DNA from: Lactonifactor longoviformis DSM 17459
GTDB taxonomy: Bacteria; Bacillota; Clostridia; Lachnospirales; Lachnospiraceae
NCBI RefSeq assembly: GCF_900129135.1
Contig: NZ_FQVI01000034.1
Location: 1-33,279 of the forward strand
Direction: 5' to 3'
DNA: 33,279 bases
Part shown: positions 13,931 through 21,334 of the stretch, piece by piece
Position numbering within the stretch: the stretch's first letter is position 1
Layout: the number at the start of each line of letters is the position of its first letter
Program-made: the position numbers and the translations under genes
The notes under the pieces: model-generated
The model's database searches: none
Seen by the model: only the letters and a program-made list of their open reading frames with translations
Told to the model about the DNA's origin: nothing

Positions 13931-15910
13931 ATGAATAAGTATTTCCCAAATCTATTTAGTCCCATGAAGGTGAAAAAGACCACCTTCAAAAACAGAATCT
14001 TCGGTTCCCCTACAGGTATGAAGGAATTGACGGACCTGAACCACAACAATGTGAAGAACGTGGACTTCTTAAAGCGCCGTGCCCAGGGAGGGGCAGCCAT
14101 GGTGTGTCTGGGGGATGTGGTGGTACATGAGACGGGATGCGTGGACTGGAGCTACAAGGTAAAGGCCTATGATGTGAGAAGTGAGGCCGGGTTTTATGAC
14201 ATTGCAGGGGCCATCCGCTCTCAGGGAGCCCATGCATCCATGGAGCTGCTCCATGCGGGAATGCACTTCCATGACGATAACCGCATTAACTATGGCCCCA
14301 GCGACATGATTGATGAGTTTGACCAGGGGGATGGCAATGGCATCCACAGACATCAGATTATAGAAATGCCCAAAAATGTTATTGAAGAGGTGGTAGACAG
14401 CTATGGTAAAGCGGCCCTACGGGCAAAACACTGCGGTTTTGATTCCGTGCTGGTGCACGCAGGTCATGGATGGCTTTTGTCCCAGTTTTTATCTCCGGTA
14501 CTGAATCACCGGACAGATGAATTTGGCGGAAGCCTGGAAAACCGGGCCCGTATAACCATGATGGTCATTGACAAGATCCGGGAATACTGCGGTCCAAATT
14601 TCCTGATTGAGGCAAGAATCTCCTGGAAAGAAGGCATGACAGAGGGATATCAGCTGGAGGAAAGCATTGAGTACTGTAAAATGCTGGAGGAGCATGGTGC
14701 AGATATGATCCAGGTGTCCTGCGGATCCCTGCATTTTCATGATTCTACCCTTTTGTCTACTCCAAGCTGGTTTGATGTAGATGAGGGTCACAATATACGG
14801 GCTGCTGCAGAAATCAAGAACCATTTACATATTCCCGTGGGAACAGTAGGAGCCATTACGGAGCCTGCGGTTATGGAAAAATGGATCAAAGACGGTATGG
14901 TTGACTATGTCGTGCTGGCCAGGGCTCTGATCGCAGATCCGGATCTTCCGAAAAAGGCCATGCACGGAAAAGTGGATGAGATACGTCCCTGTCTGCGCTG
15001 CATTGCCTGTCTCACCGGAGGATATTATAACCTGCCTCTGCACTGTTCTGTAAATCCCCAGATCGGACGGGATAGCGACTATAAGTTTATGCCTCTGCCT
15101 ACAGAAAAAAAGAAAGTATTGATCGCAGGCGGCGGACCGGCTGGGATGGAGGCGGCCATCATAGCTGCAGATCGTGGCCATGAGGTAATCCTCTGTGAAA
15201 AAAAGGGCTTCCTGGGAGGACTTATGCGGATTATTGAAAAAGAATCCTTTAAAAAACGGATTCAGAGTTACCGGGAGTATCTGGAGCGCATGGTGGCAAG
15301 GAAAGCCATTGAGGTGCGGCTGAATACAGAAGTGACGCCTGAACTAGTGGAGGAGCTTATGCCGGATGTGGTGATCGCGGCAGTTGGCGGACACCCCATT
15401 ATTCCACCCATCAAAGGCATTGAAAAAGCAATTCAGATCGTAGACTTTTACGACAGAGAGCCAGAGGTAGGAGAGAATGTTCTTGTGCTCGGCGGAGGCT
15501 TTGCCGGAGCAGAGTGTGCCATTGGACTTGCACTGGCCGGGAAAAAGGCCACTATCGTAGAGATGTCCGGCGCCCTGGCTTCCGGTCCCAACACCCCGTA
15601 TCCGGGCACAGGCGCCATGCAGATGGATGCATTATGGACGAATATTGAGAAGAATCATGTGGAAGTCAGATTGAACACAAGATGCATGGAGATTACGGAT
15701 GAAGGCATGATCTGTCAGGATAAAGACGGAAATCAAATTACACTGAAGGCAGATACAGTCATTGCGGCAACGGGAATTGCACCCAATGAGGAGACTGTGG
15801 AGACTCTGCGGGATACGATCATTGACTTCGCCTGGATCGGAGATTGCTATGAGCCCGGACTGATCCGCACCGCGGTAAGGCAGGCCTATGATACAGCTCT
15901 GAATCTGTAA
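13931..15910 (+). CDS. Old-yellow-enzyme/Fe-S flavoprotein (2,4-dienoyl-CoA reductase or TMADH-like)
   Basis: This 659-residue enzyme has the layout of FadH, BaiCD and trimethylamine dehydrogenase. An FMN-binding TIM barrel spans about 1-340 (GHGWLLSQFLSPVLNHRTDE followed by FGGSLENR). A 4Fe-4S site follows with cysteines C354, C357, C360 and C372. A C-terminal two-nucleotide module has dinucleotide motifs IAGGGPAGMEAA (near 395-410) and VLGGGFAGAECA (near 518-530). The Cys spacing CX2CX2CX11C is nearer to trimethylamine dehydrogenase (CX2CX2CX12C) than to E. coli FadH (CX2CX3CX11C). Relatives reduce activated C=C bonds or oxidatively demethylate amines. It sits 45 nt after the PLP enzyme behind an AAGGAGG site. 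The substrate is unknown. Confidence 0.88.
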   Translation: MNKYFPNLFSPMKVKKTTFKNRIFGSPTGMKELTDLNHNNVKNVDFLKRRAQGGAAMVCLGDVVVHETGCVDWSYKVKAYDVRSEAGFYDIAGAIRSQGAHASMELLHAGMHFHDDNRINYGPSDMIDEFDQGDGNGIHRHQIIEMPKNVIEEVVDSYGKAALRAKHCGFDSVLVHAGHGWLLSQFLSPVLNHRTDEFGGSLENRARITMMVIDKIREYCGPNFLIEARISWKEGMTEGYQLEESIEYCKMLEEHGADMIQVSCGSLHFHDSTLLSTPSWFDVDEGHNIRAAAEIKNHLHIPVGTVGAITEPAVMEKWIKDGMVDYVVLARALIADPDLPKKAMHGKVDEIRPCLRCIACLTGGYYNLPLHCSVNPQIGRDSDYKFMPLPTEKKKVLIAGGGPAGMEAAIIAADRGHEVILCEKKGFLGGLMRIIEKESFKKRIQSYREYLERMVARKAIEVRLNTEVTPELVEELMPDVVIAAVGGHPIIPPIKGIEKAIQIVDFYDREPEVGENVLVLGGGFAGAECAIGLALAGKKATIVEMSGALASGPNTPYPGTGAMQMDALWTNIEKNHVEVRLNTRCMEITDEGMICQDKDGNQITLKADTVIAATGIAPNEETVETLRDTIIDFAWIGDCYEPGLIRTAVRQAYDTALNL

Positions 15911-15979
15911 AATAGGACATAACTGGGGGGACTTTAATGGAACAGACATTATTTATAATGAAAGAGAAGGTGAAAGAGA

Positions 15980-17083
15980 ATGAGTAATGAGAAAAGCTTT
16001 TCGATGAAGACGCTGTTAATTCTGGCGGGTTCCTATGTGTCCTTTGGTATCGGAGCTGGTTTTGCCACTGGTTCAGAGGTGCTGCAGTTCTGGGCACCCC
16101 ATGGACTTCCCGGGGCTGTAGGGATCATTATTTCCGCGCTGCTGATTCTGTTGTGCATCGCAGTCGTTTCCAGGGATTGCCGCAAGTACAAACTGGCCAG
16201 CATGGATATGATGTATCGCCATTATTGCGGAAAATATCTGGGACTTGCCATTAATTGGTTTAATACGCTGACATTCTTCTTGATGGTGGGCAGTATGATC
16301 GCAGGCGGTGCATCCTCCATGAACCAGGCATTTGGACTGGATACACGAATCGGTACAGTAATCATGCTGATTGCCGTTATGGCCACCGCCCTGCTTGGTA
16401 TGAAAAAACTGACGGCTATTCTGGGAAATATTGCCCCGATCATCCTGTTGGCAGTGGTGGTGATCTGTGTTTACAGCTACATCAATCCCACGGACAGCTT
16501 CAGTACCGGTGATATGCTGATCAGAGAAAAGAGCGGACTCAGCATGTCCGGAAGCCTTATTTTCAGCGCAGTGCTGAATTTTACCTATGTGGTATTGAAC
16601 ATGAGCGCGTACAGCGCCAACGTGTCCACAAGGGCAGACCACCAGAAGGAACTGGTATGGGGAAATGTTCTGGGACAGTTTTCCGCAGCCTTGTGCCAGA
16701 TCTTTGTTTTCCTTGCGTTTGTATTAAATGCTTCCGTTGTAGGCGGTACTGATATTCCTCTTTTGATTCTGGGACAGCGTCTGGGCGGTGCATTTTATGC
16801 ATTTTACGGTATTATCGTGGTGCTTGCCACTTACACCACAGCAACAGGAATGGCATGGGTGGCCTCTTCCAACATTCAGCGGGAGGACAGCAAGTGGTAC
16901 AAGCTTGTGGTGGCAGTGGTATGTATCGGCGCTTTTGTATTCTCCAACTTCGGAACCTTCGGAGTGCTGATGAACATTGTTATGAAAGCTGTTTCTTATC
17001 TGGGAGTTGTGTTCTCTGTATGTGTGATTGTCTCTAAGATTTACCGGTATGTGAAAGAGTCCAAAGAGGGTGTGAAAGCGTAA
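15980..17083 (+). CDS. YkvI-type membrane transporter (APC superfamily-like)
   Basis: The product has 367 residues and about ten hydrophobic segments. The N-terminal segment has VSFGIGAGFATGSEVLQFW, the glycine-rich broken-helix signature of YkvI proteins, which have the LeuT-like fold of amino-acid and solute transporters. Later segments include YVVLNMSAYSANV and TYTTATGMAWV, which resemble substrate- or ion-site helices. No substrate has been assigned to this family as far as I know. Here it lies between the flavoenzyme and two UroD-family genes in one operon, so it probably imports the compound that those enzymes degrade. Confidence 0.85.
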   Translation: MSNEKSFSMKTLLILAGSYVSFGIGAGFATGSEVLQFWAPHGLPGAVGIIISALLILLCIAVVSRDCRKYKLASMDMMYRHYCGKYLGLAINWFNTLTFFLMVGSMIAGGASSMNQAFGLDTRIGTVIMLIAVMATALLGMKKLTAILGNIAPIILLAVVVICVYSYINPTDSFSTGDMLIREKSGLSMSGSLIFSAVLNFTYVVLNMSAYSANVSTRADHQKELVWGNVLGQFSAALCQIFVFLAFVLNASVVGGTDIPLLILGQRLGGAFYAFYGIIVVLATYTTATGMAWVASSNIQREDSKWYKLVVAVVCIGAFVFSNFGTFGVLMNIVMKAVSYLGVVFSVCVIVSKIYRYVKESKEGVKA

Positions 17084-17124
17084 GTCGTAAAAAGCACCTA
17101 TAATAGCAGAAGGAATGGAAAATT

Positions 17125-18375
17125 ATGAATGTAGAAACCTCAAAAAAATACGAGATAAAACTGAAGAGATGTGAAGATGCTATTGCACTGAAAGAGCCGG
17201 ATCATGTGCCAATCTGTCCATGTATCGGCATCGTACCCTATGCTTTGGATGGATGCAGCAATACGGACTCCATGTACAATTATCCCAGAGCAACCCAGGC
17301 AATCGTGAATTTTTACAAAAAATATCCTATGATGGACGCAAATATGCATCAGGGCTTTAACAGCGGAAAGGCCAATGAGCTTGCCGGCACTACTATGATC
17401 GATTGGCCGGGGCGTCCTGGAACCAAGGTGCCTGCTCAGTCTACCTTTCAGGTAATGGAACATGAGTATATGAGAGAGGACGAGTACCAGGAGGTGCTGC
17501 AGGATTTTACAGGGTTTATGCTTCGCAAATACATTCCCCGGGCTTATCCCAATCTGGCTGGATTGTCTAGCATACGATTTATTCCCAATATTATACTGGG
17601 AACACCACCCCTAAGCGGCCTGTATGCAGAGGAAGCTTTAAAGGCCTATGAAATCCTGGCAGAAATGGCCAAGGCGGAAGCAGAGCGAATAAAAGCCTTT
17701 GCCCAATGCAATGAACAGGTGACAGAGCTTGGGATCCCGCCGTTTTTTAATGGCGGAGGGGAAGTCCCCTTTGATGTGATTGGGGATTATTTTCGGGGAA
17801 CTCTGCCCACTCTTATGGATCAGATGGAGCGGGAGGATGAATTGGAAGAATTCTGCTACCGCATTGCAGATATGGAGATTGCAAGTTTTCAGTACTTTAA
17901 GGATGCAGATCTGCCTATAAAGAGAGTAAGCTTCCCCATGCACAAGGGAATGGACGGCTTTATGAGCTCGGTACAGTATGAAAAGCTATACTGGCGTCCC
18001 TTTAAGAAGATCATAAATGCGTTGCTGGATATGGGTGTCACACCGTATCTTTATACAGAAGGGAAATACAATACCCGACTGGAACAGCTCACAGATCTGC
18101 CAAGGGGTAAATGCATGATACACTTTGAGCAGGTGGATATTCGCCGCGCTAAGAAAGTTGTAGGAGGAAACTCCTGTATTGTTGGGAATTTCCCTATGCT
18201 GCTCCTGGAAACAGGCACGCCGGAAAGCGTGACCGAAAAGGTAAAGGAGCTTCTGGACATCTGTATGCCAGGGGGAGGTTATATCTTCGACTGTGACGGA
18301 AGCATTGACATTGCGAAAGAAGAAAATTTGGATGCCATGTTCGAAGCACTGATTAAATACGGAAATTATAGATAG
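17125..18375 (+). CDS. UroD-family protein (methyltransferase-like), long form
   Basis: The product has 416 residues and the (beta-alpha)8 fold of the uroporphyrinogen decarboxylase superfamily, which includes zinc-dependent methyltransferases that act with corrinoid proteins (MtaA, MtbA, MtsA-like). Family landmarks are EPDHVPICPCIG near the N-terminus, a long insertion, KRVSFPMHKGMDGFMS, VTPYLYTEGKYNTR, CIVGNFPMLLLETGTPESV and a final GGYIFDCDGSID. The His-X-Cys zinc pair of MtaA is replaced here by YTEGKY, though a Cys remains in FDCDG. True HemE would have arginine-rich porphyrin-binding sequence at the N-terminus, which is absent. It is 41 nt after the transporter and 12 nt before a second, different UroD-family gene, and the two may form a heteromer. 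Confidence 0.8.
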   Translation: MNVETSKKYEIKLKRCEDAIALKEPDHVPICPCIGIVPYALDGCSNTDSMYNYPRATQAIVNFYKKYPMMDANMHQGFNSGKANELAGTTMIDWPGRPGTKVPAQSTFQVMEHEYMREDEYQEVLQDFTGFMLRKYIPRAYPNLAGLSSIRFIPNIILGTPPLSGLYAEEALKAYEILAEMAKAEAERIKAFAQCNEQVTELGIPPFFNGGGEVPFDVIGDYFRGTLPTLMDQMEREDELEEFCYRIADMEIASFQYFKDADLPIKRVSFPMHKGMDGFMSSVQYEKLYWRPFKKIINALLDMGVTPYLYTEGKYNTRLEQLTDLPRGKCMIHFEQVDIRRAKKVVGGNSCIVGNFPMLLLETGTPESVTEKVKELLDICMPGGGYIFDCDGSIDIAKEENLDAMFEALIKYGNYR

Positions 18376-18387
18376 CAGGAGAATAAA

Positions 18388-19374
18388 ATGCTGACAATAA
18401 AAGAAAATGCCAGAGAAACCATACGTGGCGGCAGCCCGGATCGCTTTGTTAATCAATATAGTTATCTGGGGCTTGTCCGGGATCCCATCGGCGTTTACGC
18501 CGGATGTGATCTCCAGCCGGGAGAGACGGGTACTAACGGCTGGGGTGTGAAAGTTACTTATCCAAAGAATACACCCGGACAGTTTCCCCTCTGTGAGGGG
18601 GAGGATAAGCTCCTGAAGGACATTACAAAGTGGCGGGAGATAATTAAACCCTGCCCTACTAAGTTTACAGAGGAACAATGGCTCCCTTATATAGAGGCCG
18701 CGGCCCGGATAGACCGCAGGGAATATTTTGTCACGGCCAGTGTATACAACGGAGTGCTGGAGAAGCTTCACTATTTCATGGGTATGGAAGACACTATGAT
18801 CAACTTCTATGAGGAACCGGAGGAGATGCATGCACTCATCGACTTTATCGCTGACTGGGAGATAGCGGCCGCAGAGGAGATTGTATCCCACCTTCATCCG
18901 GACGCTCTTTTCCATCACGATGACTGGGGAAGCCAGAGAACCTCTTTTCTGTCGCCGGAGATGTTTGAGGAGTTTATAGAGCCGGCTTACAAGAGGATTT
19001 ATGGCTTTTGGAAGGAAAATGGGGTAGAAATCATTGTCCATCACTCTGACTCTTATATAGCCAATCTAATCCCCAGTATGATCCGGATGGGCATTGATGT
19101 GATCCAGGGACCGGTATATGAAAATAATATTCCGGAAATATTGAAGGAATACGGGGGAAGGATTACAGTTATGGCCGGCCTGGACAATGGTAAATACGAC
19201 ATGGAGGACTGGTCCCGGGAGAAAATCCGCAATGGGCTTAAAGAGCTCTTTGCGGCTGCGGGCACCAGATATCTCATCCCCTGTCTGACCATGGGAGGCC
19301 CGGGAAGTACGTATCCAGGGGTATATGAGGCAGTGACAGAAGAGATTGATGCCCTTAGCAAAGAGTATTTTTAA
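18388..19374 (+). CDS. UroD-family protein (methyltransferase-like), short form
   Basis: The product has 328 residues and is a second UroD-superfamily barrel, clearly different from its neighbour. It starts TIKENARETIRGGSPDRFVN and contains HHDDWGSQ, then FLSPEMFEEFIEPAYKRI, HHSDSYIANLIPSMIRMGID and YLIPCLTMGGPGS. The HHSDS segment lies where MtaA-type enzymes keep their first zinc ligands, and C286 in LIPCL lies where the last Cys ligand is expected, so a metal site with other ligands is possible. GGAG precedes the start. It is the last gene of the operon and is followed 11 nt later by a strong terminator. The methyl donor and acceptor are unknown, and no corrinoid-binding protein is present in the window. 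Confidence 0.8.
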   Translation: MLTIKENARETIRGGSPDRFVNQYSYLGLVRDPIGVYAGCDLQPGETGTNGWGVKVTYPKNTPGQFPLCEGEDKLLKDITKWREIIKPCPTKFTEEQWLPYIEAAARIDRREYFVTASVYNGVLEKLHYFMGMEDTMINFYEEPEEMHALIDFIADWEIAAAEEIVSHLHPDALFHHDDWGSQRTSFLSPEMFEEFIEPAYKRIYGFWKENGVEIIVHHSDSYIANLIPSMIRMGIDVIQGPVYENNIPEILKEYGGRITVMAGLDNGKYDMEDWSREKIRNGLKELFAAAGTRYLIPCLTMGGPGSTYPGVYEAVTEEIDALSKEYF

Positions 19375-19385
19375 AGAACACAGAT

Positions 19386-19432
19386 GCGGCCAAACGCTTC
19401 ATTCTATGGAAATGAGGCGTTTGGCCGCTTTT
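19386..19432 (+). terminator. Strong intrinsic terminator of the catabolic operon
   Basis: A perfect 12-bp stem (19386-19397 with 19417-19428) continues inward through a T-G pair and five more pairs (TCATT/AATGA), then TTTT follows. It marks the end of the five-gene unit and also lies before the 3' end of the opposing recombinase gene. Confidence 0.85.
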
Positions 19433-19445
19433 AAACTAGTATGAG

Positions 19446-20513
19446 CTAGCTCTCTCTTAGTTTAACCGCAGTGGCCGCCTTTCTCCGCCTTGCATCATCC
19501 ATTGCCGCATAATGCTTCTTTGTGGTATTCACATCTTTATGTCCAAGCACATCAGCAACCAAATAAATATCACCGGTTTCCTGGTAAAGAGCAGTTCCAT
19601 AAGTACTTCTAAGCTTATGAGGGGTTATATGCTTGGTGGTAGTAACCTGCTGGGCATACTTTTTCACCAGATTTTCAACCGCCTTTACTCCCATACGCTT
19701 TTTTTGAGTAGAATAGAAGAGTGCGTGTTCATGTCCGGGAAGAGGCGTAATATGTGACCTCTCCTCAAGATAGGACTTTAATGCTTTCTCGACTTCAGGC
19801 CCAAAGTATATTATCATTTCATTTCCGCCTTTACGTACTACTTTGATACCATTATTTTTAAAATCCACATCCTCTATATCCAGTCCGACACATTCCGATA
19901 CCCGGATTCCTGTTCCAAGTAATAGCGTCACTAAAGCCAGGTCTCTGGTTTTTGTCTTTTCATAATATGCCTTTTTCTGACCGGAAAGTGTATCCCCTGC
20001 ATGTTCGATATAGTCAAGCAGAAGTGCCACCTCGTCTGCATCCAGGCGGGTAATTGTTTTATCATGTATTTTGGGAATATCTACTAAAACAGTAGGATTT
20101 GTCTGAATCATTTCCATTTTATAATAATACGCATAAAAACTTCTCAAAGCAGATATTTTTCTTTTCAGCCCCCGTTCACCATTGGTAACAATCTGGTCCA
20201 GATTATCATGATCCCGGTATGCCTTCAAATATTCTAAATATTCCTCAATATCAATGGCCTTGATTTGGTCTAATACCTCCAATTGAAATTCTGTCATTTT
20301 CATATTTTTGAAAGCAGGGTTTTCATCGAGCAGAAACTGAAAAAATATGCGGATATCGTAAGCATACGAAATTCTTGTTTTGGTTGTTGTGGTTGTACTG
20401 ATGGATCGAAAGAAATCCCGTGTAAAGTCAGGCAAAGTGTGAAGAACTTCTCGGAGCTTTAAGATGTTTTCTGTATCCGTCAATTCTCTGTAAGTCATTT
20501 TTTCTTGTTTCAA
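19446..20513 (-). CDS. Tyrosine site-specific recombinase, XerS-like
   Basis: This is a 355-residue tyrosine recombinase. The TTG at 20513 is preferred because AAGGAGG lies 9 nt upstream; the first ATG is five codons further in. An N-terminal core-binding domain (about 25-150) precedes the catalytic domain with R204 (GTGIRVSE), K228 (VVRKGGN), H299 and R302 (HKLRSTYG), H325 (LGHKD) and nucleophile Y335 (KHYAAMD), all present. Length and N-terminal layout resemble XerS of streptococci, the single-protein dimer-resolution recombinase, more than the roughly 300-residue XerC/XerD. It stands near lexA and is not part of an evident mobile element. A dif-like 11-6-11 site lies about 100 bp upstream, as the XerS site does in streptococci. 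Confidence 0.85.
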   Translation of the reverse strand: MKQEKMTYRELTDTENILKLREVLHTLPDFTRDFFRSISTTTTTKTRISYAYDIRIFFQFLLDENPAFKNMKMTEFQLEVLDQIKAIDIEEYLEYLKAYRDHDNLDQIVTNGERGLKRKISALRSFYAYYYKMEMIQTNPTVLVDIPKIHDKTITRLDADEVALLLDYIEHAGDTLSGQKKAYYEKTKTRDLALVTLLLGTGIRVSECVGLDIEDVDFKNNGIKVVRKGGNEMIIYFGPEVEKALKSYLEERSHITPLPGHEHALFYSTQKKRMGVKAVENLVKKYAQQVTTTKHITPHKLRSTYGTALYQETGDIYLVADVLGHKDVNTTKKHYAAMDDARRRKAATAVKLRES

Positions 20514-20609
20514 TAGAAAATACCTCCTTATAAAATATATAGTGAAAACAACCGAATGATATGCTTAGGTTTACAATAATAGTATTATGTATACTTATGT
20601 ATCTATATC

Positions 20610-20637
20610 TATTCGAAAAACTCGTGTTTGGCGAATA
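20610..20637. other. dif-like recombination site (candidate)
   Basis: Two 11-bp arms, TATTCGAAAAA (20610-20620) and the inverted TTTGGCGAATA (20627-20637), agree at 9 of 11 positions and are separated by the 6-bp core CTCGTG. This is the geometry of Xer sites. The left arm plus core contains CGAAAAACT, which also occurs in the streptococcal XerS site as I remember it. The symmetry extends one or two bases outward. A simple RNA hairpin is the alternative reading. Confidence 0.4.
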
Positions 20638-20720
20638 GATTGACACTTTCAGTATAACCTACTTTTCCTGTGATTTCAAGAATAATTATACGGACATTAG
20701 AAAAATCTCTCCATGACAGC

Positions 20721-20756
20721 AAATTGGACACTGATGGAATCAGTGCCCAATTTTTT
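20721..20756. terminator. Terminator after the LysM gene
   Basis: A 15-bp stem with one mismatch (20721-20735 with 20739-20753) and a 3-nt loop lies just after the stop codon of the LysM gene on the minus strand. The T-run is stronger on the plus strand, so it may act both ways. Confidence 0.6.
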
Positions 20757-20763
20757 AGCAACC

Positions 20764-21075
20764 TTATTTTACCTCTGCGGAATAATATGGAATACACAGA
20801 TAACTTCCCTCAAAAATCTTATCTGTTGCCAGATGATTTATATTCATAACTTCATTGATATACTCATCCTTTGAATCATATTCTTCTGTCATATATTCCT
20901 CGGCTATGCTCCAGAGACTGTCACCTTTTTCGATCTCGATGCTGGTATAATACTTATACCTTTCTTCCGTCTCTGTTCCTGCGTTGGCGGTCAAAGCAAA
21001 CTTTCCGGAAAAGATGCCGCCGGATACAAGAATCAATGCCAATACAACAAAAAACGTCTTCACTCTTCTATTCAT
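20764..21075 (-). CDS. yneA-like: LysM-domain protein divergent from lexA (YneA-like SOS division inhibitor)
   Basis: This 103-residue membrane-anchored protein starts at the ATG at 21075, which follows GGGAGG. An N-terminal membrane segment (TFFVVLALILVSGGIFSG) is followed by a LysM domain of about 50 residues (EIEKGDSLWSIAEEYM ... INHLATDKIFEGSYLCIPY), which binds peptidoglycan. Size, architecture and position divergent from lexA match Bacillus YneA, which stops cell division during the SOS response. Four LexA-box-like sites lie in the shared 259-bp gap, so control by LexA is expected. The division-inhibitor role is inferred from synteny and architecture, as the sequence itself is short and divergent. 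Confidence 0.8.
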   Translation of the reverse strand: MNRRVKTFFVVLALILVSGGIFSGKFALTANAGTETEERYKYYTSIEIEKGDSLWSIAEEYMTEEYDSKDEYINEVMNINHLATDKIFEGSYLCIPYYSAEVK

Positions 21076-21101
21076 ATCTACGCCTCCCGAAAATATGTTC
21101 G

Positions 21102-21115
21102 CAAACATTTGTTCT
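21102..21115. promoter_or_regulatory. LexA box near the LysM gene
   Basis: CAAACATTTGTTCT fits 13 of 14 positions of the Firmicutes LexA consensus (CGAACRNRYGTTYG, read on the opposite strand). It lies 27 bp upstream of the LysM start codon. Confidence 0.65.
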
Positions 21116-21140
21116 TATTCATGTTTTTAATTATACAATC

Positions 21141-21154
21141 CGAACATGCGTTTG
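21141..21154. promoter_or_regulatory. Perfect LexA box
   Basis: CGAACATGCGTTTG matches every position of the Firmicutes LexA consensus. It lies midway between the divergent LysM and lexA genes. Confidence 0.85.
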
Positions 21155-21175
21155 TCAATGGTTTTTGTCGAAATC

Positions 21176-21202
21176 CGAACAGATATTCCGAATATTTGTT
21201 TG
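21176..21202. promoter_or_regulatory. Two abutting weaker LexA boxes
   Basis: CGAACAGATATTCC (21176-21189) and CGAATATTTGTTTG (21189-21202) each fit 12 of 14 consensus positions and share one base. The second overlaps the lexA -35 box, which suits autorepression. Confidence 0.55.
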
Positions 21203-21228
21203 CATTCTCTTCTTCTTTGTGATATGAT
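21200..21228 (+). promoter_or_regulatory. lexA promoter
   Basis: TTGCAT (21200-21205), 17-bp spacer, TATGAT (21223-21228). The leader is about 100 nt and contains a 7-bp stem-loop (CAGAGGG at 21271-21277 with CCCTCTG at 21288-21294). Confidence 0.65.
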
Positions 21229-21334
21229 AATTAAGAAATAAAGTCTGAAGATATTTGATTCTACATGCTTCAGAGGGCAGAGAATTACCCTCTGCGTGTT
21301 ATTTGAATAAGAAAAAATTCCTGGAGGTTTGGTT

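Noticed and set aside
17986-19044. Long open frame (352 codons) on the minus strand
   Set aside because: It is antisense to both UroD-family genes, and its composition is typical of a shadow frame.
19446-20513. Tyrosine recombinase as the integrase of an integrated element
   Set aside because: No phage, conjugation or excisionase genes accompany it, and its position beside the LysM gene and lexA fits a housekeeping recombinase.
20568-20595. Second dif-like 28-mer as the main recombination site
   Set aside because: Only the right arm fits a Xer half-site; the arms agree at 7 of 11 positions, less than the site at 20610-20637.
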